From contig JACRSG010000001.1 in the NCBI GenBank assembly GCA_014305285.1, forward strand, positions 310,001 through 374,000: 64,000 nt of DNA, given 5' to 3'. Numbering within the stretch: position 1 is the first letter of the stretch; each line of letters begins with the position of its first letter. The notes beneath the pieces are model-generated. The model saw only the letters and a list, made by a program, of their open reading frames with translations. It was not told where the DNA came from and searched no databases. This DNA is from Campylobacter jejuni (lineage in GTDB: Bacteria > Campylobacterota > Campylobacteria > Campylobacterales > Campylobacteraceae). Positions 1 through 9,115 of this stretch are shown here, piece by piece. Position numbers and translations under genes: made by a program.

Positions 1-1
1 T

Positions 2-1441
2 TATATGCTCTTAGGTGTAGATAATGAAGAAGCTGTAAAATCTAAAATAAAGTCAATTGCATCTTCATTAAGTTATTCTTTTAATAAAGAAAGTATTTTA
101 AATGATGGCTTAAATACCCATGATGATACTTTAGAATTTGCCTTACTTGATAATGCGGATATTGCAAAAGTTGAAAATTTACTTAAAGAAATAAAAGGAA
201 TTAATATACAAAGTGAAAATATGCACTATAAAATTTCTTTTACTCCAGAAGAAGTAAAAAATATAGAAAATTTTGCACTTTTGCAAGCAGTTGAAACTAT
301 AAGAAATAGGCTTGATCAATTCGGTTTAGCGGAGCCAACAGTTGCTAAACAAGGTGATGATAAGATTTTGGTTGAACTCGCAGGGATTAAAACTAAAGAA
401 GATGAATTAAGAGCAAAAGAACGCATTACAAAAGCAGCACATTTGCAACTTATGGAAGTTGATGATTCTAAAATGGGTCAAGCTTCTACAATGAGCGATG
501 CTGAGGCTGCAAGTTATGGACTGATTTTAGTACCTGATTCTAGAAATCCAAATTTAAAATATACCTTAAAAAGCATACCTATTTTAGATGGATCTATGCT
601 TACTGATGCTAGAGTAGGGCTTAGTGATAAGAGTAATTATCCTGTGATTAATTTTACTTTAAATGCTGAGGGTTCTAAAAAATTTGCTGATTATACAGGA
701 GCGAATGTTGGAAAACGTCTTGCTATTGTCCTTGATAATAAAGTATATTCTGCACCATTTATCAATGAACGCATAGGTGGAGGTAGTGGGCAAATCAGTG
801 GAGCTTTCACTCAAGAAGAAGCACGTGATGTGGCAGTGGCTTTAAGAAGTGGAGCCTTGCTTGCGCCTGTGAAATTGCTTGAACAAAGAAGTATAGGACC
901 ATCTTTGGGTGCTGATAGTATTAAAATGAGTATGATAGCCTTAATTGGTGCATCTGTTTTTATTGTAGTGTTTATGATGATGTATTACGGTATAGCAGGA
1001 ATTTTTGCAAATATTGCAATGTTAGTTAATGTTTTAGTAGTAGTGGCTGTTATGGCTATGTTTGGAGCAACTTTAACTTTACCAGGGATGGCAGGACTTG
1101 TTTTAACCGTGGGTATGGCAGTAGATGCAAATGTGATTATCAATGAGCGTATACGAGAACTCTTGTGGGATGGAATAAACATAAGAGCTAGTATAGAACA
1201 AGGTTATAAAAATGCTATGAGTGCGATTATAGATTCAAATATCACTTCTTTGGTTACTTCAGTAGCGCTTTATGCCTATGGAACAGGAGCGGTTAAAGGT
1301 TTTGCTGTGACTTTAGGGATTGGTATCGTTGTTTCTATGATTACGGCAATTTTAGGAACTCATGGAATGTTTGATTATTTTATGCAACGCATAGAAAAAA
1401 GTAATAATACAAGATTTTGGTTTGGTTATAGGAGAAGATAA
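2..1441 (+). CDS. secD: SecD, preprotein translocase accessory subunit (5' end outside window)
   Basis: SecD forms a membrane complex with SecF that uses the proton gradient to pull secreted proteins out of the SecYEG channel. The frame is open from the window edge, so the N-terminus (first membrane segment and start of the periplasmic domain, perhaps 50 residues) is missing; the ATG at 5 is an internal methionine. The visible part has the large periplasmic region, then about five hydrophobic segments from residue ~305 onward. The SecD signature DANVIINERIRE lies near residue 375, after a GMAVDAN turn. The stop codon shares one base with the secF start (TAATG), so the two are translationally coupled. 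Identity is certain; only completeness is limited. Confidence 0.96.
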   Translation, partial: YMLLGVDNEEAVKSKIKSIASSLSYSFNKESILNDGLNTHDDTLEFALLDNADIAKVENLLKEIKGINIQSENMHYKISFTPEEVKNIENFALLQAVETIRNRLDQFGLAEPTVAKQGDDKILVELAGIKTKEDELRAKERITKAAHLQLMEVDDSKMGQASTMSDAEAASYGLILVPDSRNPNLKYTLKSIPILDGSMLTDARVGLSDKSNYPVINFTLNAEGSKKFADYTGANVGKRLAIVLDNKVYSAPFINERIGGGSGQISGAFTQEEARDVAVALRSGALLAPVKLLEQRSIGPSLGADSIKMSMIALIGASVFIVVFMMMYYGIAGIFANIAMLVNVLVVVAVMAMFGATLTLPGMAGLVLTVGMAVDANVIINERIRELLWDGINIRASIEQGYKNAMSAIIDSNITSLVTSVALYAYGTGAVKGFAVTLGIGIVVSMITAILGTHGMFDYFMQRIEKSNNTRFWFGYRRR

Positions 1442-2412
1442 TGCAGTTTTTTAGCGAAAAGAAAATTTATGATTTTATGAGAATGCGTTTTGCTGCGATT
1501 TCTCTTTCTTTTATTTTGTTTTTTGGTTCTATTTATTTGCTTTGGGATAGGGGTTTGCAATATGGCATTGATTTTAGCGGAGGAACTTTAGTTCAGCTTA
1601 AATATGAAAATGCAGCTCCTATAACACAAATTCGAGAAATTTTAGAAAAACAAGGAACTTTTCAAAATTTATCTGTAACTGAATTTGGAAGCAATGAAGA
1701 AGTAACCATACGCTTTTTAGGAAGTAATGATAATGTAAGCAATGATATAGGCGAGCATATAAGCACTCTTTTAAAGGATACGGGAAAATTTGAAGTGCGT
1801 CGTGCTGATGTGGTAGGTCCAAAAGTAGGTGATGAACTTAGAAATAAAGGACTTATGGCTATAGCTGTATCTTTGATAGCAATTTTAATTTATATAGCGT
1901 TGCGTTTTGAGTGGCGTTTTGCTCTTGCTGCTATCATTAGTGAAATTCATGATGTTGTGATTACTTTAGGGGCAATTTCTTTATTTAAAATTGATGTCAA
2001 TCTAGATATTTTGGCTGCTGTTTTAACTGTGCTTGGGTATTCTTTAAACGATACAATTATCATTTTTGATAGAATCAGAGAAGGCATTAAAACAAGCAAA
2101 AAAAGCGAACTTGCACCTATTATCAATGAAAGTGTTTCAGCAACTTTATCAAGAACGGTTTTAACTTCAGGGTTAACTTTGGCAACTGTTGTAATACTTT
2201 ATTTCTTTGGCGGGGAAATGATACAAGGATTTTCGTTGGCTTTGATTGTAGGTATTGTAGCGGGAACTTTAAGTTCTATTTTTGTTGCAAGTCCGACATT
2301 ATTATGGTTTAAATTTAGTGTGCTTGAGTTTAGAAACAAAGAAATTGAAAAAACGAAAAGAAAACAAGATAAAGAACGCAATCGTGCAATGTATGAAAAA
2401 GGAACAGTGTAA
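1441..2412 (+). CDS. secF: SecF, preprotein translocase accessory subunit
   Basis: SecF is the partner of SecD in proton-driven protein export across the inner membrane. The 323-residue protein has one N-terminal membrane segment, then the typical start of the periplasmic loop (GIDFSGGT, near residue 43), and five further hydrophobic segments from about residue 135. The SecF motif GYSLNDTIIIFDRIRE is at about residues 199-214. The ATG overlaps the secD stop by one base. The C-terminal tail is highly charged (KEIEKTKRKQDKERNR), as expected for a cytosolic tail. leuS follows after nine bases with its own AAGGAG site. Length and motifs are standard for the family. Confidence 0.97.
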   Translation: MQFFSEKKIYDFMRMRFAAISLSFILFFGSIYLLWDRGLQYGIDFSGGTLVQLKYENAAPITQIREILEKQGTFQNLSVTEFGSNEEVTIRFLGSNDNVSNDIGEHISTLLKDTGKFEVRRADVVGPKVGDELRNKGLMAIAVSLIAILIYIALRFEWRFALAAIISEIHDVVITLGAISLFKIDVNLDILAAVLTVLGYSLNDTIIIFDRIREGIKTSKKSELAPIINESVSATLSRTVLTSGLTLATVVILYFFGGEMIQGFSLALIVGIVAGTLSSIFVASPTLLWFKFSVLEFRNKEIEKTKRKQDKERNRAMYEKGTV

Positions 2413-2421
2413 GGAGAATTT

Positions 2422-4854
2422 ATGGCTTATGAAGCAAGTTTAATAGAAAAAAAATGGCAAAAAATTTGGGATGAAAATGAATATTTTGAGCCAAAAGATG
2501 ATTTAAATTTGCCTAAAAAATATATTTTATCGATGTTCCCTTATCCTAGTGGACGCATTCACATGGGGCATGTAAGAAATTATACTATAGGCGATGCTTT
2601 AGCAAGATATTATCGTAAAATAGGATTTAATGTTTTGCATCCCATAGGTTTTGATAGTTTTGGTATGCCTGCTGAAAACGCAGCCATTAAACATAAAATT
2701 CATCCTAAGTCATGGACCTATGAAAATATAGCTTACATGAAAAAAGAACTTTTTTCTTTAGGTTTTTCTTTTTCTAAAAAAAGAATGTTTGCTACTTCAG
2801 ATCCGCTTTATACAAAATTTGAGCAAGAATTTTTTATTAAAATGTTTGAAAAAGGTTTGATCTATACTAAAGAAGCAAATGTAAATTGGTGCGAGCAAGA
2901 TCAAACGGTTTTGGCCAATGAACAAGTTGAAGATGGAAAATGCTGGCGTTGTGGTCATGAAGTGGTGCAGAAAAAAATGCCAGGTTATTATGTAAAAATC
3001 ACTGCCTATGCTGAGGAGCTTTTAAAAGATTTAGAAGAATTAAAAGATAAATGGCCTAATCAAGTTTTAATTATGCAAGAAAATTGGATAGGTAAAAGCG
3101 AAGGTTTGGAATTTTCTTTAAATTTAGATGAAGAAAGCAAGCGAAAAGCTAAAGAAAATTCTTTAGAAGTTTTTACTACAAGAGCAGATACAATTTATGG
3201 AGTTTCATATATCGCTTTAGCCCCAGAACATAAAATCGTTCAAAATTTACTTTCACAAAATTTCTTAAATCAAGATATATTAAATAAAATCAAAGCTATT
3301 CAAAATCAAAGTCCAAGAGAAAGACAAAGTTCTGAAAAAGAAGGCTATTTTTTAGGAATTTATGCTATTCATCCTTTAAATAGAGAAAAAATTCCTTTAT
3401 GGGTAGCCAATTTTGTTTTGGCTGATTATGGTAGTGGAGCGGTTATGGCTGTTCCAGCTCATGATGAAAGAGATTTTGAATTTGCGAAAAAATATAATCT
3501 TGCTATCAAACAAGTCATTCAAACTCAAGAGAATTTACTACCTTATACGCAAAAATTAGGAAAATTAATTCATAGTCAAGAATTTGATAATCTTGATTGT
3601 AATGAGGCAAGATTAAAAATCATTTCTCAGTTTGAAACTAAAAATATGGGAAAAAGGGTTATAAATTTTAAAATTCGTGATTGGGGTGTTTCACGTCAAA
3701 GATATTGGGGTGCGCCTATTCCTATGATCAAATGTCAAAGTTGTGGTATAGCGCCTCAAAAACTAGAAAATTTACCTATTATTTTGCCTGAAGATGTGCA
3801 AATTACAGGTGAGGGTAATCCACTTGATAAACATCCAACTTGGAAAAATTGTATTTGTCCCAAATGTGGTAAACAGGCTCAAAAAGAAAGCGATACTTTG
3901 GATACTTTTTTTGAAAGTTCTTGGTATTTTGCACGTTTTGCAAGCGATGAGAAAACTTGGCAAGAAAAAGCTTTAGATGAAAAAAGTGTAAAGTATTGGA
4001 TGAGTGTGGATCAATATATAGGTGGTATTGAACATGCAATCTTGCATTTGCTTTATGCGAGATTTTTCCAAAAAGCTTTAAGAGACTTGGGTTATTTAAC
4101 ACAAAATGAACCTTTTGATAGACTTTTAACTCAGGGTATGGTGTTAAAAGATGGAGCTAAAATGTCAAAATCAAAAGGCAATGTTGTAGATCCTGATGAG
4201 ATTATAGAAAAATACGGTGCTGATGCCGCAAGACTTTTTATACTTTTTGCTGCGCCTCCGGCTAAAGAGCTTGAATGGAATGATGATGCGGTTGAAGGGG
4301 CTTATAGATTTATTTGTAAACTCTATGATAGGGCGCAAAATGTTAAAAAAGGTGAGCTTGTAGAATTAAAACAAGAAAATTTAAATAAAGAAGAAAAATA
4401 TGCAAGATTAAAGGTATATGAAGCTTTGAAAAAATCTGAAGAAGTTTATCATCAAAGTTTTGCTTTTAACACTTTAATCGCAGCTTGTATGGAGGCTTTA
4501 AATGCTTTAGTGCTTTGTAAAAATGAAGCTTTGGAGCAAGAGGCTTTTTATATTATTTTAAATATTTTAGAGCCTATTATTCCTCATATTTGTTTTGAGC
4601 TTAGCGAGGAGCTTTTTAAATGTAAAAATTTCAAAAAATTAGAACTTAAGGAAGAGGTTTTTGTAAAAGATACTTTAAATTTAGCTGTAAGTATTAATGG
4701 TAAAAAAAGGGCTGAATTTGAAATTTCAAGTAGTGCGAGTAAAGAAGAAATTTTAGCTTTTGCAAAAGAAAATACTGCTAAATGGCTTGAAGGTAAGAGT
4801 ATAGTTAAAGAAATTTATGTGGAAGGAAAGCTAGTTAATCTAGTGATTAAATGA
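2422..4854 (+). CDS. leuS: Leucyl-tRNA synthetase
   Basis: This class Ia aminoacyl-tRNA synthetase charges tRNA-Leu in the cytosol. The HIGH-type motif reads HMGH near residue 48 ([11 protein letters not shown] context) and the KMSKS motif is near residue 579. An editing (CP1) domain with the usual TTRADTIYG-type motif (here TTRADTIYG near 252) lies between them. Two CxxC pairs near residues 173 and 435 are likely zinc or structural sites. The 810-residue length is normal. An AAGGAG ribosome site precedes the ATG. The last codon and stop overlap the next gene (ATGA), so the downstream lipoprotein gene is coupled to it. Confidence 0.97.
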   Translation: MAYEASLIEKKWQKIWDENEYFEPKDDLNLPKKYILSMFPYPSGRIHMGHVRNYTIGDALARYYRKIGFNVLHPIGFDSFGMPAENAAIKHKIHPKSWTYENIAYMKKELFSLGFSFSKKRMFATSDPLYTKFEQEFFIKMFEKGLIYTKEANVNWCEQDQTVLANEQVEDGKCWRCGHEVVQKKMPGYYVKITAYAEELLKDLEELKDKWPNQVLIMQENWIGKSEGLEFSLNLDEESKRKAKENSLEVFTTRADTIYGVSYIALAPEHKIVQNLLSQNFLNQDILNKIKAIQNQSPRERQSSEKEGYFLGIYAIHPLNREKIPLWVANFVLADYGSGAVMAVPAHDERDFEFAKKYNLAIKQVIQTQENLLPYTQKLGKLIHSQEFDNLDCNEARLKIISQFETKNMGKRVINFKIRDWGVSRQRYWGAPIPMIKCQSCGIAPQKLENLPIILPEDVQITGEGNPLDKHPTWKNCICPKCGKQAQKESDTLDTFFESSWYFARFASDEKTWQEKALDEKSVKYWMSVDQYIGGIEHAILHLLYARFFQKALRDLGYLTQNEPFDRLLTQGMVLKDGAKMSKSKGNVVDPDEIIEKYGADAARLFILFAAPPAKELEWNDDAVEGAYRFICKLYDRAQNVKKGELVELKQENLNKEEKYARLKVYEALKKSEEVYHQSFAFNTLIAACMEALNALVLCKNEALEQEAFYIILNILEPIIPHICFELSEELFKCKNFKKLELKEEVFVKDTLNLAVSINGKKRAEFEISSSASKEEILAFAKENTAKWLEGKSIVKEIYVEGKLVNLVIK

Positions 4855-5363
4855 AAAAGATTTTAATTTTTTGTATAGGTTTATTTTTAGGTGCTTGTGG
4901 ATATGTTCCTACATCAAAAATCGCTAATAATATTTTCGATGAGAAGGTTTATGTTAATGTTGAATTAAGTCAACAAGACCCAAAAAATAGTATCTATGTT
5001 GCCGATACTTTAAAAGAAATGGTAATTTCAAAACTAGGGCGTAAGCTTGCTTTAAAACACGAGGCTGATGATGTAATCAATGTTAAAATGAATAATTTAG
5101 AATTTATTCCTTTAGCTTATGATAAAAATGGCTATGTTATTAGTTATAAAGCTAAGTTAAATTTAGATTTTAATGTTGTTTTTAAAGATGGTTCAAGTCA
5201 GGCTTTTAGCACAAGTGGAAGTTATAATTTTGAAATTTCTCCAAATAGTATTATTAGTGATTCTGCAAGATATGAGGCTATTCGAGCGGCTTCAAGTGAA
5301 GCATTTGATGAGTTTATTTCCGTAATTGCTATTAAAGGACAAAAACGTGATTCCAAATACTAA
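4851..5363 (+). CDS. LptE-like outer-membrane lipoprotein
   Basis: A 170-residue predicted lipoprotein: an N-terminal signal of about 15 residues ends in the lipobox LGAC, making Cys16 the probable lipidated residue. The rest is soluble and short, with a length and pattern resembling LptE, the lipoprotein that plugs the LptD channel and helps place lipooligosaccharide in the outer membrane. In E. coli lptE also follows leuS directly, and here the gene overlaps the leuS stop by four bases, which supports the assignment. Sequence similarity to LptE is weak by eye, so the function is inferred from synteny and lipoprotein character. A DUF4136-like lipoprotein is the alternative. Confidence 0.7.
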   Translation: MKKILIFCIGLFLGACGYVPTSKIANNIFDEKVYVNVELSQQDPKNSIYVADTLKEMVISKLGRKLALKHEADDVINVKMNNLEFIPLAYDKNGYVISYKAKLNLDFNVVFKDGSSQAFSTSGSYNFEISPNSIISDSARYEAIRAASSEAFDEFISVIAIKGQKRDSKY

Positions 5364-6744
5364 TGAAATAGCAAAACAAACTTTAATTGCATTAAAAGAA
5401 AGAAAGCTAAAGCCAACTCCTGAAAATTATACGGAAATTTTTGAAGAATTGTCTTTAAAATATGGTATCACAAGCTCAAATAAAGCTAAACTTGATAAAT
5501 ACAAAACCTTACTTTTGCCAATTTATCAACAAGAGTTAAATTCCAAAACTATACGAAGTTTAGAAGAGTTAATTAGTTTTTTAATTTCTGTTTTAAATAG
5601 ACAAAGCGGAAAACAATTTAGTGAATTTTTTGATTTTTTATATACTATATCTAAAACTTTGCAAATAAGCAAGGATAAAAAGATAAGAGATTTGGCTAAG
5701 GTGACTTCGATTAGAATTTCTAAAACTATGGATAGTGAAAGTATTTACTTGCTTGCTAAAAAATGGAAAGAACTTGAAAGAAATTACGATGAAAATGACT
5801 TAGAAGAACAAGCTCGCAAATATGGCATTAATAAATACGATGATTATGATAGCGTGATTAAAAAACTTTTAGTCAAACTTGAAGAGCGTAGTTATGAGCA
5901 TTTTAGTGAATTATTATGCTTGGGTTTAAATCCTTCATTGGTAGAAGATTTAAAAATTCAAGGTTTTATACAAAATTTAATGCAAAAACCTTTTACAATA
6001 GGTGAAGAAAATTTTAAAAACGAACTAATGGAATTTATAAATCATCGTATAATGGTTGATAATATGTATGTCCAAAAAAATTTAAATTTTTTTAATGATA
6101 ATCTAAAAAAAATCTATGAATTGCTTGTTTTGCTTAATAAATCAAATGAAAAAAATATGGATTTTATCAATACCTTAAAACCAGATGAAAATGGGGAGAT
6201 AAAACTTAGCTTTGAGGATTTGAAACTAAAATTTAAACAACTTGGAGAAAAAATTACATCTTTGAACAATCAAATTGAATTCACACAAAGCTTAGAGGAG
6301 AGAGAGGCTTGGAGTGTTCTTAAAGAGCTTGATAAAATGGATGAAAATTTTAATAAGTACAAGGTTAATTATTCCTTAGCTTTATTTTCTATAGTAAATT
6401 ATCGTTTCATTATGGAAAAATATGGCATAGGAAGTTTGAATGAAATTTTTGTTCGATTTAAAAAAATTTTAAAAGATTCTTGTAGTGAATTTGATGAACT
6501 GTGGATGATAGATGAAAAGAGTTATTTGATTGTTTCACCAGGCAAAAGTAAAGATGAGATCACTCAGCTTGTAAATACAAATCTTAAAACTATAGAAAAT
6601 TTTAGATTTATTTATAAGCAAGATATTATAACCCCTAAAATTCACGTGGCTTATCTTGATAAGCAAAGTAAGTCAAATATTAATATTTTAGATGAGTTAA
6701 TAAAGCAAATTGCAGCGATTGATGAGCAATATAATGAAAGTTGA
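5347..6744 (+). CDS. Probable degenerate GGDEF-domain protein
   Basis: A 465-residue cytosolic protein of unassigned function. The start is taken as GTG at 5347 (AAAGGA eight bases upstream) rather than the TTG at 5326. The N-terminus (TLIALKERKLKPTPENYTE) is typical of the helical domain found before GGDEF diguanylate cyclase domains. The C-terminal ~150 residues have the order of secondary structure of a GGDEF domain (SLALFSIVNYRFIMEKYG ... ELWMIDEKSYLIV), but the position of the GGDEF loop reads MIDEK, so cyclic-di-GMP synthesis is unlikely. It may bind nucleotide or protein instead. It overlaps the lipoprotein gene before it and folC after it. Confidence 0.6.
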   Translation: MIPNTNEIAKQTLIALKERKLKPTPENYTEIFEELSLKYGITSSNKAKLDKYKTLLLPIYQQELNSKTIRSLEELISFLISVLNRQSGKQFSEFFDFLYTISKTLQISKDKKIRDLAKVTSIRISKTMDSESIYLLAKKWKELERNYDENDLEEQARKYGINKYDDYDSVIKKLLVKLEERSYEHFSELLCLGLNPSLVEDLKIQGFIQNLMQKPFTIGEENFKNELMEFINHRIMVDNMYVQKNLNFFNDNLKKIYELLVLLNKSNEKNMDFINTLKPDENGEIKLSFEDLKLKFKQLGEKITSLNNQIEFTQSLEEREAWSVLKELDKMDENFNKYKVNYSLALFSIVNYRFIMEKYGIGSLNEIFVRFKKILKDSCSEFDELWMIDEKSYLIVSPGKSKDEITQLVNTNLKTIENFRFIYKQDIITPKIHVAYLDKQSKSNINILDELIKQIAAIDEQYNES

Positions 6745-7894
6745 GAATTTTTTAGCTCAAAAAAGTACAAATTACGATAAAATTGATCGTTTTTTGATGT
6801 TTAGAATGTATGAAAAATATAAGAAATATTTTAAAAATATTCCCATAATCCAACTTATAGGCACAAATGGTAAAGGTAGTACGGGTAGATATTTAACCCA
6901 ACTTTTAGAAAATTTAAATTATACAGTTGGACATTATACTAGTCCGCATATTTTCAGTTTTAATGAAAGATTTTATCTTGATGGTAAGATTGCAAGCGAA
7001 GAAGAATTGCAAAAAGCTCATGAAAATCTTGAAGGAATTTTTAAACAAGATCTGCAAAAATTAAGTTATTTTGAATACGCTACTTTTTTAGCTATGATTT
7101 TATTTCAAAAATGCGATTTTATCGTTTTAGAAGCAGGAGTGGGCGGAGAATATGATGCTACTTCTGTTTTTGAAAGAAAAATGAATATTTTTACAAGAAT
7201 TGGATTTGATCATGTTCAAATTTTAGGCAATTCTTTAGAAGATATTGCAAGAACTAAACTTAAAGTTATGGCTCCTATGACGCTTATCAGTGATGAACAA
7301 GAGCAAAATGTTTTAAATTTGGCAAAAAAAATTGCTTTTTTAAAAAAAGCTGATTTACAAGTTTCTTCCTTAAATCCTTTTTTGAAAGAAAATTTTGAGA
7401 TTTATTGTAAAAAGTTTGTTTTGCCTTGTTTTTTAAAGCATAATTTAAAGCTTGCATTAAAAGCTTGCGAAATTTTAACTTCGCAAGAAAAAACCTTAAA
7501 AGCTTTAAAAAAATTACAAGAGTTAAATTTACAAGGAAGATGTCAAGAAATTTCTTCAAATTTTTTTGTTGATGTGGGTCATAATCCCATGGCTGCTAAG
7601 GCTATGCTTGATAAATTCCAAGGAGAAAAAATAAATCTTATTTATAATGCTTATTTAGATAAGGATATTTTTCAAATTTTAAATATATTAAAGCCTATTA
7701 TTGATACAATACAAATATATAAATATAAAAGTGCAGAACGAAAGCTGGCTGATGATGAAATTTATAGTATTGCATCAAAGCTAGGCATACAATGCAAAGA
7801 ATTTGTAAAATTAGAAGAAAATAAAAAAAATCTAGTTTTTGGTTCTTTTATGTTGGTAGAAAATTTTTTAAAGGAGTGGTGTGGTAAAAAATAA
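6734..7894 (+). CDS. folC: Folylpolyglutamate synthase / dihydrofolate synthase
   Basis: FolC adds glutamate to dihydropteroate and then lengthens the polyglutamate tail of folates, using ATP. The Mur-ligase P-loop is GTNGKGSTGRYL at residues ~39-50. The segment SPHIFSFNERF is the family's substrate loop, and GVGGEYDAT near residue 135 contains the metal-site region. The start is uncertain: the ATG at 6734 (MKVENFL) fits other FolC proteins, an ATG at 6722 is also possible, and a TTG further upstream is unlikely. The gene overlaps its neighbours at both ends. Length (386 residues) is slightly short compared with E. coli FolC but normal for Campylobacterota. Confidence 0.93.
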   Translation: MKVENFLAQKSTNYDKIDRFLMFRMYEKYKKYFKNIPIIQLIGTNGKGSTGRYLTQLLENLNYTVGHYTSPHIFSFNERFYLDGKIASEEELQKAHENLEGIFKQDLQKLSYFEYATFLAMILFQKCDFIVLEAGVGGEYDATSVFERKMNIFTRIGFDHVQILGNSLEDIARTKLKVMAPMTLISDEQEQNVLNLAKKIAFLKKADLQVSSLNPFLKENFEIYCKKFVLPCFLKHNLKLALKACEILTSQEKTLKALKKLQELNLQGRCQEISSNFFVDVGHNPMAAKAMLDKFQGEKINLIYNAYLDKDIFQILNILKPIIDTIQIYKYKSAERKLADDEIYSIASKLGIQCKEFVKLEENKKNLVFGSFMLVENFLKEWCGKK

Positions 7895-8783
7895 ATTCAC
7901 TATTACCATTACAGATATTAACGGTTCAAGACATTTTTATTTAAATCAAATAATCAAAAAAATAGTTTTTTATATTATTGCTTTTATTGTTTTATTTTTA
8001 GTTTTTAGTGGTTTTTACATCAAATATCTCGATAGCAAACTTAACGATATCAGTGAAAAGCGCGAGGAGCTTTTGAAAAAAAGCAAAGAATTGGAATTAT
8101 CTAATTCGCAAATGCAAAAAAGTATAGAAGAAAAAACTCAGCAGTATGCAGCTATAGAAGATAAGATAGCTTCTTTTGAAGAGGCTTTGGGTTTAGAAGC
8201 AGAAAATAATCTTACAATTAGTGCAAGACTTGATAATCTTCAGCTTACCAATGAGCAGCAACTTGGAATTTTGGGACAAATTCCCAATGGATGGCCTATT
8301 GAAAATAAAGGCATTACAGGAAATTTTGGTTGGAGAGAGCATCCACTTTTAAAAAGAAGAGAATTTCATCCTGGTATTGATTTAAGAGCAGAAATTGGCA
8401 CTCCTATTTATGCACCAGCAAGTGGAGTAGTGGAATTTTCGGGTTATAGTGATAATGGTTATGGCTATAATGTAATTTTATTACATAATTTTGGTTTTAA
8501 AACAGTATTTGCTCATATGATGCGTAAAGAAGTGGTTAAAGCAGGTCAATTTGTTAACAAAGGGCAGTTGATAGGTTATAGTGGTAACACAGGTCTTTCT
8601 ACGGGGCCGCATTTGCATTATGAGGTAAGATTTATTAATAAAACTTTAGAACCTTTGTATTTTTTAAATTTGCAAAGAAAAAATATGAATGATTTTTTTA
8701 ATCAAGAAAGGAGAGTTCCATGGCAATCTTTAATAAAGGCGGTATCAGCCCAGCATCCAGTTCTAGCTCAGAAACAACGGTAA
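7881..8783 (+). CDS. M23 (LytM-type) peptidoglycan endopeptidase
   Basis: A membrane-anchored metallopeptidase predicted to cut peptide cross-links in the periplasm. It has one N-terminal membrane segment (residues ~24-46), a charged coiled coil (~50-110), and a C-terminal M23 domain with both zinc motifs: HPGIDL near residue 162 and HLHYE near residue 244. The start is a GTG with AAGGAG four bases upstream. It overlaps folC by 14 bases and the bactofilin gene by 64 bases. In Helicobacter pylori the equivalent pair csd1-ccmA sets helical cell shape, so a role in Campylobacter cell curvature is a reasonable inference. All catalytic ligands appear present. Confidence 0.88.
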   Translation: MVKNKFTITITDINGSRHFYLNQIIKKIVFYIIAFIVLFLVFSGFYIKYLDSKLNDISEKREELLKKSKELELSNSQMQKSIEEKTQQYAAIEDKIASFEEALGLEAENNLTISARLDNLQLTNEQQLGILGQIPNGWPIENKGITGNFGWREHPLLKRREFHPGIDLRAEIGTPIYAPASGVVEFSGYSDNGYGYNVILLHNFGFKTVFAHMMRKEVVKAGQFVNKGQLIGYSGNTGLSTGPHLHYEVRFINKTLEPLYFLNLQRKNMNDFFNQERRVPWQSLIKAVSAQHPVLAQKQR

Positions 8784-9115
8784 TTTCTTCAGGTGCGAGA
8801 ATTGATGGCAAATTTTATTTTACTTCTATGCTTCATGTTGATGGTGAATTAAGCGGTATTATTCATTCTGAAAGCATTGTAGTTATCGGAAAAAATGGAA
8901 ATTTAAAAGGTGAATTACAAGCGGATAAAATTGTGGTAAATGGCTATTTTGAAGGACAGATCGAGGCTAATAGTTTAGAAATTTTAGCAGGTGGAGTTGT
9001 TAATGGCGATATTTCAACGCAAAAAATTTCTATAGAAAATGGCGGTCGTTTTAATGGAACTAGCAAAATTAAAGAAGATACTATCAGACTTATTGAAAAT
9101 AATAACGAAGAATAA
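8720..9115 (+). CDS. ccmA: Bactofilin CcmA, cell-shape cytoskeletal protein
   Basis: A 131-residue bactofilin: a short flexible Ser-rich N-terminus (PASSSSSE) followed by repeated beta-strand turns (ISSGARIDGKF, HVDGELSG, GKNGNLKGE, GYFEGQIE, AGGVVNGD), which fold into the right-handed beta helix that polymerises into filaments. In H. pylori CcmA organises M23 peptidases for helical shape. The ATG at 8720 has a strong AAAGGAG site at 8707-8713, all inside the peptidase gene, so the 64-base overlap is real. The last base of its stop is the first base of mfd. Identity is clear; the shape role is inferred from family and context. Confidence 0.92.
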   Translation: MAIFNKGGISPASSSSSETTVISSGARIDGKFYFTSMLHVDGELSGIIHSESIVVIGKNGNLKGELQADKIVVNGYFEGQIEANSLEILAGGVVNGDISTQKISIENGGRFNGTSKIKEDTIRLIENNNEE

